DNA from: Parahaliea maris
GTDB lineage: Bacteria; Pseudomonadota; Gammaproteobacteria; Pseudomonadales; Halieaceae
Length of the DNA: 64,000 nt
Assembly: GCF_008064665.1 (NCBI RefSeq)
Contig: NZ_VRZA01000005.1
Span: 310,001-374,000, forward strand
Reading direction: 5' to 3'
Positions 44,448 to 53,207 of this stretch are shown here, piece after piece. Below the pieces are notes generated by a model. That model saw nothing but the letters and a program-made list of their open reading frames with translations, ran no database searches and was not told where the DNA came from. The first letter of the stretch is position 1. The number at the start of each line of letters is the position of its first letter. The position numbers were made by a program, and so were the translations under genes.

Positions 44448-46943
44448 TCAGAAGTTGTACCGCAGCTCCACACCGTACATCCGCGGCTCATTGCGGCGAG
44501 TCCAGGATGGAGACCCGTCAGAGAAGTTGGAAGCGGTTTCACCACCCAGGCCACCCGGATCCCCAATCTCCGGCTCCCAATCCGTGGCGTTCACCACGAA
44601 GGCGCCCACTTCCCAGTGTTCATTGGCGCTGTAATAGGTGACCCGCGCGTTGAGCTGCTCGCGATCATCCGTGTCCGGGCAGGAGTCGAAGGGCGGCGCA
44701 TCCAGGTCACCGGTGGCGGAATCATTGGTGATCACCAACTGGCCGTCGATCTCCGTCAGGGTGTACACATCCGAGGGCAGCCCTTCGGCGCTGTTGTCCA
44801 CGACATAAACGCAGCTGTCACGGCCAACCCCCTGGCTGAAACTGTAGGCCGCCGAGAATACCAGTGATGCTCCGCTGTTGAAGTCCAGCGTGTAATTACC
44901 GCCCACACTGAAGTTCAGATCGGGCGACTCGGCAAACGACTCCCCGGACCGATCGATCACCTGGCAGGCACCGTCGACCACGGTCCGATCCTGGCGACGG
45001 GTATATTCCGCATCCAGCAGCCCGGTATTGAAGAACAGTTCCAGCGAGGGAATGGGAAGCCAGGTCACGCTCAGCTCGGCGCCATCGCCTTCCACATCCG
45101 AGGTTTCGAACAGGTAGGCGCCGGTGTTGGTATTGGGCAGACAGGCGGCGTCGATGAAACGCAATTGTTGCAGGTTGTCGTACTCGTAGCTGAACACCGC
45201 GGCATTGACCCGCAGGGTATCGTCCAGCCAGGTGGACTTCATCCCCACCTCGTAGTTGGTGACTTCTTCCGGATCGAAGGCCGGGGCGAGAATTTCACCC
45301 GCACTGTTGAAGCCGCCGGCCTTGTAACCTTCCGAATAAGACGCGTACAGCAAGACATCCTCTGCCACGGCCCAGTCCACCACAAATCGCGGCGTCACCT
45401 GGGACCAGCTTTCCTCCGTGGTGAGGTAACCGAGTTCACCATTGGGATCGTAATTGCCGTTGGCGTCGATACGGGTCTCGGTGGTGAAGGCAAACGCCAG
45501 CGCGTAGTCATTGTACTCGGTGAAACGACCGAACTCCTTGCTGTCGTCGGTATAGCGCAGGCCGGCGGTGAGCGAGATGGTGTCGGTCAGGTCGAAGGTG
45601 GCATCGGCAAACGCCGCGTAGGACTCGTACTCGCCGTCGATGTAGATATTTTCGATAAAGTCCGCGTTCAGGGCCAGTGCCTCGGCACCGCTGGTGAAGG
45701 CCCTGCGGTTGAACTCATCGGGAACCACGAGGAAGGCAATGTCCAGCGGCTGCCCCGGGGTCAGGGCGCTGTAGGGTACGCCGATTTCCCGCTCGGCGAT
45801 GAGCTTGTCCAGGGCCTGGGCACTCAGGGTAATGCCGCTCTGCTGACGGGCGTGTTCCCAGGAGTAATTGACCCCGGTGGTCCAGCGCCAACGATCGCCG
45901 ACCTCGCCGTCGAGGCGGAATTCCTGGCTGAACTGCTTGTTGCGCTCCCGGTTGAGGTCATTGAAGCGGTACAGCAGCTCGGCGGACCCGTCCTTCTCCT
46001 CGGGGTTGTAGGTGCTGTATTTGCGCCAAGCGGTAATGGAGGTCAGGGTCGCCGCCTCCAGATCCCAGGTCACGTGCAGTGAACTGCCGAACAGGTAGCG
46101 ACGTTCAGGGAATTTTTCATCGCTCTCTACCCTGGTGAAGCCGGGGCCGTTATCCCGCGGCCCCCAGACCGCACTGGAAGCAGGCCGCGAGTCCTGGTCT
46201 ACCTCGTCGTATTCAGCGCGCAGCATAATGTCGAGGCTGTCGGTCGGCAGCCAGCGCAGGGCGGCGTTGATGGACCGGTTGTCCCGACGCGCCAGGTCGT
46301 CGCCGTTGAACAGGTTGTCTACCCAGCCGTCCCGCTGTTTGTAGAGCAGGCCGGTGCGGAAATAGAGGGAATCGGTCAGCGGAACGTTGACCACGCCTTC
46401 CAGCTGGCGTCTGTCATAGTTACCCAGGGTGGCCCGGGTCCAGCCGGTGAACTCGTTTTCCGGCTTGTTGGTGACGTACTGGATGGCCCCCGCTGCCGCG
46501 TTGCGGCCAAACAGTGTGCCCTGGGGGCCATTGAGAATCTCGACCCGCTGAATGTCATTGAAGGCCACCTTGGAACCGCCGGAGCGGCCCACGTACACGC
46601 CATCGACATAGACACCGACAGCCGGGTCGGCCCCAATGCCGAAGTCATCGGTACCAATCCCGCGAATAGAGTAGCTCGGCTGGTTGGTCGCCTTGCTGAT
46701 ATCCACATTGGGGGTGAACACACCCAGATCGCCGATATCCTCGGCGGCGAGATTATCGATACGCTCGGTGCCAAAGGCCTCAACCGATATCGGGACATCC
46801 TGCAGTCCCTCTACCCGCTTCTGGGCGGTGACCAGCACCTCTTCGAGCCCCTGGGCCCAGACGCCCTGGGTGGATGAAAACGCGGCGAACACCGCAGTGG
46901 CAAGTACCTTACGCTGCCATGATCCCCTGGCATGCTCCAACAT
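44448..46943 (-). CDS. TonB-dependent outer-membrane receptor
   Basis: 831 aa from ATG 46943 (AGGGGG 5 nt upstream); the frame is open to 47030 but the added residues do not form a signal peptide. Signal peptide WQRKVLATAVFAAFSSTQGVWAQ, then plug domain GLEEVLVTAQKRVEGLQDVPISVEAF (TonB-box region), GVYVDGVYVGRSGGSKVAF and RVEILNGPQGTLFGRNAAAGAIQYVTNKP; a 22-strand barrel ends in VELRYNF. Such IroN/FecA-unlike receptors in catabolic loci import complex hydrophobic or polymeric substrates; ligand unknown. Confidence 0.94.
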   Translation of the reverse strand: MLEHARGSWQRKVLATAVFAAFSSTQGVWAQGLEEVLVTAQKRVEGLQDVPISVEAFGTERIDNLAAEDIGDLGVFTPNVDISKATNQPSYSIRGIGTDDFGIGADPAVGVYVDGVYVGRSGGSKVAFNDIQRVEILNGPQGTLFGRNAAAGAIQYVTNKPENEFTGWTRATLGNYDRRQLEGVVNVPLTDSLYFRTGLLYKQRDGWVDNLFNGDDLARRDNRSINAALRWLPTDSLDIMLRAEYDEVDQDSRPASSAVWGPRDNGPGFTRVESDEKFPERRYLFGSSLHVTWDLEAATLTSITAWRKYSTYNPEEKDGSAELLYRFNDLNRERNKQFSQEFRLDGEVGDRWRWTTGVNYSWEHARQQSGITLSAQALDKLIAEREIGVPYSALTPGQPLDIAFLVVPDEFNRRAFTSGAEALALNADFIENIYIDGEYESYAAFADATFDLTDTISLTAGLRYTDDSKEFGRFTEYNDYALAFAFTTETRIDANGNYDPNGELGYLTTEESWSQVTPRFVVDWAVAEDVLLYASYSEGYKAGGFNSAGEILAPAFDPEEVTNYEVGMKSTWLDDTLRVNAAVFSYEYDNLQQLRFIDAACLPNTNTGAYLFETSDVEGDGAELSVTWLPIPSLELFFNTGLLDAEYTRRQDRTVVDGACQVIDRSGESFAESPDLNFSVGGNYTLDFNSGASLVFSAAYSFSQGVGRDSCVYVVDNSAEGLPSDVYTLTEIDGQLVITNDSATGDLDAPPFDSCPDTDDREQLNARVTYYSANEHWEVGAFVVNATDWEPEIGDPGGLGGETASNFSDGSPSWTRRNEPRMYGVELRYNF

Positions 46944-47109
46944 GATTACCCCCTGACAACATCGCCTTGTGGCGTTTTTTAGTTCGTCGCCGGCCCTCAG
47001 GCCGGCCCGATTGCAGCCCGGAGGCTGCAATACAGGCCAAGAGTGTGCCCCAAGGCGAAGCCCTGCGGCAATAGATATTGGTACGTTTGTGCCACTTTTA
47101 GCCCGGGGT

Positions 47110-47184
47110 CCGGCCTTCCGGGGGCCGGCCTTCCGGGGGCCGGCCTTCGGGGGGCTAGCCTTCCGGGACCGGTCTTCCGGGGAC
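47110..47184. repeat. Five tandem 15-bp repeats over the 3' end of a TetR gene
   Basis: Units CCGGCCTTCCGGGGG at 47110-47124 and 47125-47139, then variants at 47140-47154, 47155-47169 and 47170-47184. A variant unit supplies the TetR stop codon (CTAGCC on the plus strand where other units have CCGGCC). Each unit contains the palindromic CCGG/GGCCGGCC. Confidence 0.8.
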
Positions 47185-47820
47185 CGGCAAGCCCAGCTGC
47201 AGGGCTACCGCGCGACGCAATACCCGCCGAGCATCAGCCGCCGGCAATTCACCAAAGGTCAGTTCGGCCTCGAGGCGATAGATCAACCCCAGAAAAATCT
47301 GGCTGTCGGCGTAGGGATCGGGGCTGCCGGTCTTCTCCAGCAGGGCTTCCACATCGGCGACAAAGCGGCGCTCCTGCTGCTCGCTCAGCGCGCGCAATCC
47401 CTCGTCGCGCCAGGCCTCGTGCTTGAAGGCCAGCTCGATGGCCCTGTCCTCGGGTGCAGCCGCCTGCCCGATGACATGCTCCGCCAGGGCCCCGGCGATA
47501 TCCTCTACCAGTTGCTCCCGGCCACCATCCGGCTCCGACTCGGCCCGGACCAGACAATCCTGCAGACGCTGTTGCAGGGCTGCAACGGCACCCGCGCGCT
47601 GCTCGGCAAACCAGGTAAAGGCCTCGCTCAACAGCTGGCCGATATCGCTGAAATAGTAGGTTGTCGCCGCCAGGGGGACTCCGGCCTCCTTGGCCACGGC
47701 ACGGTGTCGCACAGCGCGAATGCCGTCCCGCGCAATAAGACGCAGGGTGCCCTCGATGATCTGCTGGTGCCGGCGCTTGCCCTCGGTCCGGCGCTGTCGT
47801 CCCTTCCCGGTAGCGCTCAC
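47155..47820 (-). CDS. TetR-family transcriptional regulator
   Basis: 221 aa. RRHQQIIEGTLRLIARDGIRAVRHRAVAKEAGVPLAATTYYFSDIGQLLSEAF is a standard TetR helix-turn-helix domain (about residues 17-69). The C-terminal ligand domain is all-helical. The tail GLPVPGRPVPEG is encoded by 15-bp tandem repeats that continue past the stop. It overlaps the SRAP gene upstream by 4 bp, so the two are translated together. A possible target is the adjacent TonB receptor gene. Confidence 0.9.
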   Translation of the reverse strand: MSATGKGRQRRTEGKRRHQQIIEGTLRLIARDGIRAVRHRAVAKEAGVPLAATTYYFSDIGQLLSEAFTWFAEQRAGAVAALQQRLQDCLVRAESEPDGGREQLVEDIAGALAEHVIGQAAAPEDRAIELAFKHEAWRDEGLRALSEQQERRFVADVEALLEKTGSPDPYADSQIFLGLIYRLEAELTFGELPAADARRVLRRAVALQLGLPVPGRPVPEG

Positions 47821-48503
47821 GATGCCGCCGCCTCCAGCACAACCGCCTCGCCCACGCTATCCAGCAGCTGCGGCTCATGCCGGCCACTGCGATTGATCGC
47901 CGTCGACAGGGGCTCCAGTTGCCAGGCAAACTTGAGTTCACTGCGGAACAGATTGTCATCAGCGCCCAGGGGCTGGCTGTTATCCAGCCAGCGATCGCAC
48001 TCCTCCCCCTCCAGCAGCACCGGCATGCGGTGATGCCAGGGAGTGAAGGCTTCCGCTGCCGCCGTGGTGACCATGCTGCAGCTCAGCAAGCAGCCCTCCT
48101 CGCCTTCCCAGACGTCCCACAGGGCAGCCGCCGCCAGGGCCCGGCCGGGACTGGAGATCAACCACGGCTGCTTGCTGCCATTCTGAGTGCGCCATTCAAT
48201 AAAACTGCTCATGGGCATGATGCCCCGCTGCTGCCGGAACGGATGGCGCCAGGCCTTGCTGCTGGCCAGGGTTTCGCAGCGCGCATTGAACATGGCGTAC
48301 TTCTGTTCCACCCGCGGCGCCCAGGATGGCGTAAGCCACCAACGGGCAGCCTCCACCGCCCGCTGCTCCCCGGTCTCGCGCACCAGGGGCACCGCATCGG
48401 TCGGTGCCAGGTTGATGCCCGGGGGCAGTTTGATATCCACCCCCAGGTCCCGCAAAAGCGCCTGTAAGCCGGGATTATCGATAACATTGAAGCGTCCACA
48501 CAT
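47817..48503 (-). CDS. SOS response-associated peptidase (SRAP/HMCES/YedK)
   Basis: 228 aa from ATG 48503, required because the catalytic residue is Cys2 (MCGRFNV); upstream in-frame codons to 48680 are not native. The family crosslinks to abasic sites in single-stranded DNA. PTDAVPLVRE, RWWLTPSWAP, KYAMFNARCETLAS, RGIMPMSSFIEWRTQ (catalytic Glu) and FTPWHHRMPVLL (His) are the SRAP blocks. Coupled to the TetR gene by a 4-bp overlap. Confidence 0.94.
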   Translation of the reverse strand: MCGRFNVIDNPGLQALLRDLGVDIKLPPGINLAPTDAVPLVRETGEQRAVEAARWWLTPSWAPRVEQKYAMFNARCETLASSKAWRHPFRQQRGIMPMSSFIEWRTQNGSKQPWLISSPGRALAAAALWDVWEGEEGCLLSCSMVTTAAAEAFTPWHHRMPVLLEGEECDRWLDNSQPLGADDNLFRSELKFAWQLEPLSTAINRSGRHEPQLLDSVGEAVVLEAAAS

Positions 48504-48664
48504 GACCCGCACTGTGCCCCGAAGCGCCGGTACGCGCAAGCACGGGGAATAAGCGCCGGTCAGGTCTGCATTGATAAACCCTCGCCGCGAGGCCTGAGGC
48601 CTGCGCCTTTTACCGGCAGGGGGTGAATAGTACTCTGGGCCGCGATTTATCAGGAGGGAATCCG

Positions 48665-49099
48665 ATGAGTGACAAACCACGTGCCGCGGCCATCGAAGGC
48701 TGGCACACCCTGGGTGACAAGCCGCACCTGATCGGCACCCGCTGCTGCGGCTGCGGCACCTACTTTTTCCCCAAACAGAGCCACTACTGCAAGAACCCGG
48801 ATTGTGACAGTACCGAGTTCGAGGAAGTGGAGCTCAGCCGGACCGGTACCGTGTGGAGCTATACCAACGCCTGCTACAAGCCACCGGCCCCCTTTGTCGC
48901 GGCCGAGCCCTTCGAGCCCTACACCATCGCCGCAGTGCAATTGAAGAAGGAACAGATGACCGTGCTGGGCCAGGTGGTGGAGGGTGTGACGCCCGAGGAC
49001 CTCAAGGTGGGCATGGCCATGGAGCTGGTACTGGAAACCCTCCACGAGACCGAAGACGACATCAAAGTCACCTGGAAATGGAAACCCGTCGCCGCCTGA
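48665..49099 (+). CDS. Zn-ribbon/OB-fold (DUF35) acyl-CoA-associated protein
   Basis: 144 aa from ATG 48665 (AGGAGGGA upstream). GTRCCGCGTYFFPKQSHYCKNPDC is the rubredoxin-like zinc ribbon (two Cys pairs), and LSRTGTVWSYTNACYKPPAPFVAAEPFEPYTIAAVQLKKEQMTVLGQVV is the OB-fold acyl-CoA-binding part. DUF35 proteins pair with thiolase-fold partners; the partner here is encoded 33 bp downstream. Confidence 0.92.
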   Translation: MSDKPRAAAIEGWHTLGDKPHLIGTRCCGCGTYFFPKQSHYCKNPDCDSTEFEEVELSRTGTVWSYTNACYKPPAPFVAAEPFEPYTIAAVQLKKEQMTVLGQVVEGVTPEDLKVGMAMELVLETLHETEDDIKVTWKWKPVAA

Positions 49100-49132
49100 G
49101 GCGCACCGGCACAAGGCAATCTGGAGAACACA

Positions 49133-50320
49133 ATGTCCAATGAAATCGCCATCCTTGGCGCTGGTATGCACCCCTGGGGAAAATGGGGGCACAACTTTGT
49201 CGAGTACGGAGTGGCCGCCGCCCGTGAGGCCCTGCGTGACGCCGGCGTTCCCTGGCGCGATGTGCGCTTCGTCTCCGGCGGCGCCACCGTGCGCTGCGGC
49301 TACCCCGGCTACGTTGCCGGCGCCACCTTTGCCCAGGCCCTGGGCTGGCAGGGGGCAGAGGTCAACACCTCCTACGCGGCCTGCGCCTCCGGCTCCCAGG
49401 CCCTGGCGGCAGCGCGCAACAAAATCCTTGCGGGGGAATGCGAGGTTGCCCTCGTTGTCGGCGCCGACACCACTCCCAAGGGCTTCCTGGCGCCCGCCGG
49501 CGGCTACCGTCCGGAAGACCCGGACTGGGTACGCTTCTATCTCGGCATCACCAACCCCACCTATTTCGCACTGTACGCCCGCCGGCGCATGGACCTGTAC
49601 GGGGATACCCAGGCCGACTTCGCCAAGGTAAAAGTGAAGAATGCCGCCGCCGGCAGCAAGAATCCTCGGGCGCGCTACAAAAAGTGCTTCACTGAGGAAG
49701 ACGTGGCCGCCTCGGCCATGGTTGCCGACCCGCTGCGCCTGATGGATATCTGCGCCACCTCAGACGGTGGCGCCGCCCTCATCGTGTCCAGCGTCGACTA
49801 TGCCAGACGGATCGGCAAGGGCGATGCCCCACGCGTCGCCGCTATCTCCACCGTCACTCCCAGTTTCGCCAGCGGTGTCGTGGAAATGCCCGATATCGCC
49901 ACCGACTCCGCCGCAGCGCAGGGCATCGAGGCCCAGAGCTTTCGAGCGTCACTGCCCATCAAGGCCTATGAAGAAGCGGGCATCGGCCCGGAGGATGTCG
50001 ACGTGGCCGAGGTCTATGACCTGTCCACGGCTCTGGAGCTGGACTGGATCGAGGACCTGCGCCTGTGTGAGCGCGGCGAGGCGGCAAGCCTGCTGCGCAA
50101 GGGTGACACCAGCATCGGTGGCCGGATTCCCGTGAACCCCTCCGGTGGCCTGGCCTGCTTTGGCGAGGCGGTCCCCGCCCAGGCACTGGCCCAGGTCTGT
50201 GAACTCACCTGGCAGCTGCGTGGACAGAGTGGCGATCGGCAGGTGCAGGGCGCCAGAGTGGGCATCACCGCCAACCAGGGCCTGTTCGGCCACGGCAGCT
50301 CGGTGATCGTGAAGGCTTAA
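49133..50320 (+). CDS. Thiolase-fold protein (SCP-x/Ltp-like)
   Basis: 395 aa thiolase superfamily. Nucleophile region TSYAACASGSQALAAARNKI has Cys84; later CATSDGGAALIVSS, VDVAEVYDLSTALELDWIEDLRLCERGEA and the C-terminal VNPSGGLACFGEAVPAQALAQV resemble the lipid-transfer-protein/SCP-x group rather than biosynthetic thiolases. With the DUF35 gene just upstream it could form an acyl-CoA thiolase or a retro-aldolase of the Ltp2-DUF35 type known from steroid side-chain degradation; which one is undecided. Confidence 0.88.
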   Translation: MSNEIAILGAGMHPWGKWGHNFVEYGVAAAREALRDAGVPWRDVRFVSGGATVRCGYPGYVAGATFAQALGWQGAEVNTSYAACASGSQALAAARNKILAGECEVALVVGADTTPKGFLAPAGGYRPEDPDWVRFYLGITNPTYFALYARRRMDLYGDTQADFAKVKVKNAAAGSKNPRARYKKCFTEEDVAASAMVADPLRLMDICATSDGGAALIVSSVDYARRIGKGDAPRVAAISTVTPSFASGVVEMPDIATDSAAAQGIEAQSFRASLPIKAYEEAGIGPEDVDVAEVYDLSTALELDWIEDLRLCERGEAASLLRKGDTSIGGRIPVNPSGGLACFGEAVPAQALAQVCELTWQLRGQSGDRQVQGARVGITANQGLFGHGSSVIVKA

Positions 50321-51183
50321 CTTTCCGCTTGCCCGGCGATCTGCCGGGCCATCGCCAGGGTGCGGCGCGCCTCGTCCACGTGCATGACCTCCACCAGCTT
50401 GCCGTCGAGCACCGCCAGCCCGGTACCCGCCTGCTCCGCCTCGGACCAGGCGGCCAACACCCGCTCCGCCCAGGAGACGGCCTGCGGCGTGGGACCGAAA
50501 ACGGCGTTGGCGTCATCGATCTGGAACGGGTGGATCAGGGTCTTGCCGTCAAAACCCAGTGCCCTGCCCTGTTCGCAGATCGCGCGAAAGCCGGTGCTGT
50601 CCTTGAGATCCAGGTACACTCCATCCAGCACCGCAATACCTGCCAGGCGGGCTGCCATTACCGCGCGCCCCAGCGCGTATTGCAGCCCAAGCCGGTCCGG
50701 CTGCGGGGAGACCCGTAACTCCGCGGCGAGATCTGTGGTGCCCATCACCAGTACGCTGACCGCCGCGTGACGGGCAATTTCCTCGGCCGCGGCAATCCCC
50801 GGTGGCGTTTCCAGCATGGCCCACAGGCGGATATCGCTGCGCCCGGCTTCGGCCAGCAGCGTGGCAACGCGATCCAGCGCCTCGTCGCTTTCCACTTTGG
50901 GTAGGCACAGGGTATCGATACCGGTGGCGGCCAGGGTGCGGAGATCTGCCTCCCCCCAGGGCGTATCGAGCCCGTTGCAGCGCACCACCAATTGCCGGTG
51001 TCCGTAGCCTCCGGCCGCCAGCTGCGCCACCACGGCATCGCGGGCGGCGGCCTTGGCATCGGGCGCCACGGCATCCTCCAGGTCAAATACCACGGCATCA
51101 CAGGGAAGGTCGCGGGCCTTGTCCATCGCTCGCTGGTTGGCGCCCGGCATATACAGTACCGAGCGTAATGCTGTCTCTGTCAC
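50317..51183 (-). CDS. CitE-like (HpcH/HpaI family) acyl-CoA lyase
   Basis: 288 aa from GTG 51183, one base after the cytochrome c stop, with GAGG 6 nt upstream; a longer frame to 51213 overlaps that gene. TIM-barrel enzyme: RSVLYMPGANQRAMDKARDLPCDAVVFDLEDAVAPDAK, VVRCNGLDTPWGEADL, LCLPKVES, WAMLETPPGI, GFDGKTLIHPFQIDDAN. Relatives cleave citryl-, malyl- or beta-hydroxy-acyl-CoA. Last gene of the flavoprotein-cytochrome operon. Confidence 0.9.
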   Translation of the reverse strand: MTETALRSVLYMPGANQRAMDKARDLPCDAVVFDLEDAVAPDAKAAARDAVVAQLAAGGYGHRQLVVRCNGLDTPWGEADLRTLAATGIDTLCLPKVESDEALDRVATLLAEAGRSDIRLWAMLETPPGIAAAEEIARHAAVSVLVMGTTDLAAELRVSPQPDRLGLQYALGRAVMAARLAGIAVLDGVYLDLKDSTGFRAICEQGRALGFDGKTLIHPFQIDDANAVFGPTPQAVSWAERVLAAWSEAEQAGTGLAVLDGKLVEVMHVDEARRTLAMARQIAGQAES

Positions 51184-51184
51184 T

Positions 51185-51628
51185 TCAATCCTCACTCTCC
51201 AGATTCGGGTCACCGGCGCGCACCGACGCCTGCTTCAGGTAGGCTATCAGGTCTGCCCGGCGCTGGGGCTCCGGCACCCCCAGGCTCATCATGGTTGAGC
51301 CCGGGAACATCGCCCCGGGGTTGGCCAGCCAAAGGTCGAGCAGCTGCGGGGTCCAGACGAATTCCGCCTTTTTGAACGTGTCCGAATAATACTCGAAACC
51401 TTCCTGTTTGCCCGCCACCCTGCCAAAGATGCGGTACAGGTTGGGGCCATTGTTGTGCCCCATCGCCGGGTCGGGGTAATGGCAGGTACGGCAGGGGCCG
51501 AACACCAGCCTCCCCCGCTCGGGGTCGCCGGTGAGCCCGGAGGCGTCACCAGTCGCTTCCTGGGCCGGGACGGCGACCGCCACCCCCAACCAGCAGATCA
51601 GGCTACAAAATAACAGTCGAAATCTCAT
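51185..51628 (-). CDS. Class I cytochrome c
   Basis: 147 aa, signal peptide RFRLLFCSLICWLGVAVAVPAQ, then GRLVFGPCRTCHYPDPAMGHNNGPNLYRIFGRVAGKQEGFEYYSDTFKK. Haem motif CRTCH at residues 46-50; the distal Met is probably in MFPGSTMMSLGVPEP. Overlaps the flavoprotein gene by 4 bp, so it is probably the electron acceptor of that Tat-exported enzyme in the periplasm. Confidence 0.93.
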   Translation of the reverse strand: MRFRLLFCSLICWLGVAVAVPAQEATGDASGLTGDPERGRLVFGPCRTCHYPDPAMGHNNGPNLYRIFGRVAGKQEGFEYYSDTFKKAEFVWTPQLLDLWLANPGAMFPGSTMMSLGVPEPQRRADLIAYLKQASVRAGDPNLESED

Positions 51629-53175
51629 GCCATTACCTCCATCTGCGCCACAGCCACACCACTGCGCCGGCCGAAGAAAGTGCAGTCTCCCACTGACAGG
51701 CCACTGGCGATATAGGGTGCGGTGGGTAGCCCCGCCACGGTCCGTCCAGCGGCAAACAGCCCCGGTATGGCCTCTCCGGAGCTGCCGATCACCCGGCCGT
51801 CCACGTCAGTGTGCAGGCCGCCAAAAGTGTGGGCGGGAAAGAAGGCCCGGTTCACCGACAGGTCCCAGACCCGGTAGGGCGGACCCTGCAGGGGGCGCAG
51901 GTAACGGTGGCTCTTGTGGAACAGGGGGTCGCGACCAGAGCCGGCAAAACGGTTGTAGTAGGCCGCTGTATGCTGCAGGGCGCCCTGCGGGAAACCGGCT
52001 CGCGCCGCCACGTCGCCCAGGGTGTTGCCCTCGGCCAGCAGCGGGAAATTATCCTGCTGCGCCTTGTAGCTGCTCTGGTCATCCGTCACCAGGTAGGCCC
52101 TGCCCTGCTGCCGGAAGGCAATGGCGTCGCCCAGCACCCCGTGATAGGAATCCTCAGCGATAAAGCGCTGGCCAAACTGGTTGACCACAATACCGGACAA
52201 CACGTTATCAGGCGGGTACACGGGGGCAATGGCGAAGCCCTGGTGCATTCGCAACGCTTCGGCCCCGGCGGCAATCCCCATATTGATCCCGTCGCCCTGG
52301 TCACCGGCGTTCCCCCAGGGCACGGAACAGTCATAGAGCTCCGGCGCGTAGCGGCGCAGCATGTCCCGATTGTGGATGAATCCACCACAGGCCAGCACCA
52401 CACCGCGACTGGCGCGAATGCGCAGGCGCTTGCCGGCAGTGTCCTCCACCACCATGCCCGCCACCCGGCCGTCGCTCTCTACCACCAGCTGACGTCCGGC
52501 GAGACCGGTGCGGGTACCGGCGCCGGATTTTTGCAACTGCGCCAGCAGCGCTTCCATCAGGGTGCGCCCGCCGTTCATGCCGGGCACCCCCGGCACATGC
52601 CCGCGCGGCGCGGGGAGCGCCGCCTCCACGGCCGGCCACGCCAGTTCGTTACCCGAGTAGTAGAGCGATTCATCGCCAAAGGGCAGGCCCTTGGCTTCGG
52701 TAAACTTGATGCTGTAGGGAACGCCTTGCTCGATCAGCCAGTCGAAGTGTTCCGGGCTGGATTCACAGTACAGTCGGATTTTTTCAAGCTGGGGGTGGCG
52801 GCCGCCGGCCGCGACGATGAAGTCGTACATGGCCTCGGCGCTGTCCTCGATGTTCAACGCCCGCTGCAGCGCGGTGCCGCCACCGGCGTACACCACGCCG
52901 CCGGACATGGCCGAGGAGCCACCCAGCCGCGGCAGGGATTCGATCAGCAATACCGCCGCGCCCGCACGACGGGCCTCCAGGGCAGCACTTACCCCCGCTG
53001 CGCCAGAGCCGGCCACCAGTACCTCGGTGCCGAGGTCCCAGCCGTCGATTTCGCTACGGGTGAGTACCGCTGCAGAGCCACCGGTCGTGAGGCCAGCCCC
53101 TGCGACGCCAGCCAATCCTTTCAGCAGGGTACGCCGCCCCAACGCTCCCCCCATCTGTCCCTGTTCTTCCCCCAT
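51625..53175 (-). CDS. Tat-exported FAD-dependent oxidoreductase (fumarate reductase/KstD-like)
   Basis: 516 aa. Twin-arginine leader GRRTLLKGLAGVAGAGLTTGG, then EVLVAGSGAAGVSAALEARRAGAAVLLIES (FAD motif), RLGGSSAMSGGVVYAGGG, GVVLACGGF and the C-terminal FGGLHTDVDGRVIGSSGEAIPGLFAAGRT and SGLSVGDCTFFGRRSG. This is the FAD_binding_2 family of fumarate reductases, urocanate reductases and 3-ketosteroid dehydrogenases. With its cytochrome c partner it looks like a periplasmic dehydrogenase. The substrate is unknown; a steroid-like one is inference from context. Confidence 0.87.
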   Translation of the reverse strand: MGEEQGQMGGALGRRTLLKGLAGVAGAGLTTGGSAAVLTRSEIDGWDLGTEVLVAGSGAAGVSAALEARRAGAAVLLIESLPRLGGSSAMSGGVVYAGGGTALQRALNIEDSAEAMYDFIVAAGGRHPQLEKIRLYCESSPEHFDWLIEQGVPYSIKFTEAKGLPFGDESLYYSGNELAWPAVEAALPAPRGHVPGVPGMNGGRTLMEALLAQLQKSGAGTRTGLAGRQLVVESDGRVAGMVVEDTAGKRLRIRASRGVVLACGGFIHNRDMLRRYAPELYDCSVPWGNAGDQGDGINMGIAAGAEALRMHQGFAIAPVYPPDNVLSGIVVNQFGQRFIAEDSYHGVLGDAIAFRQQGRAYLVTDDQSSYKAQQDNFPLLAEGNTLGDVAARAGFPQGALQHTAAYYNRFAGSGRDPLFHKSHRYLRPLQGPPYRVWDLSVNRAFFPAHTFGGLHTDVDGRVIGSSGEAIPGLFAAGRTVAGLPTAPYIASGLSVGDCTFFGRRSGVAVAQMEVMA

Positions 53176-53207
53176 AAGCTCCCCGGTCTGTTATCGGTTC
53201 TGGCAGC

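Noticed and set aside
44329-44634. A plus-strand frame of about 100 codons starting near the short repeats
   Set aside because: It runs antisense through the receptor's 3' end and the terminator hairpin and has no family features.
46944-47030. N-terminal extension of the TonB receptor up to 47030
   Set aside because: It would place a polar Cys/Arg-rich stretch before the signal peptide; the ATG at 46943 has a good ribosome site and gives a normal leader.
47110-47184. Tandem 15-bp repeats as a CRISPR or origin iteron array
   Set aside because: Units abut without spacers and sit at the end of a gene; no replication gene is nearby.
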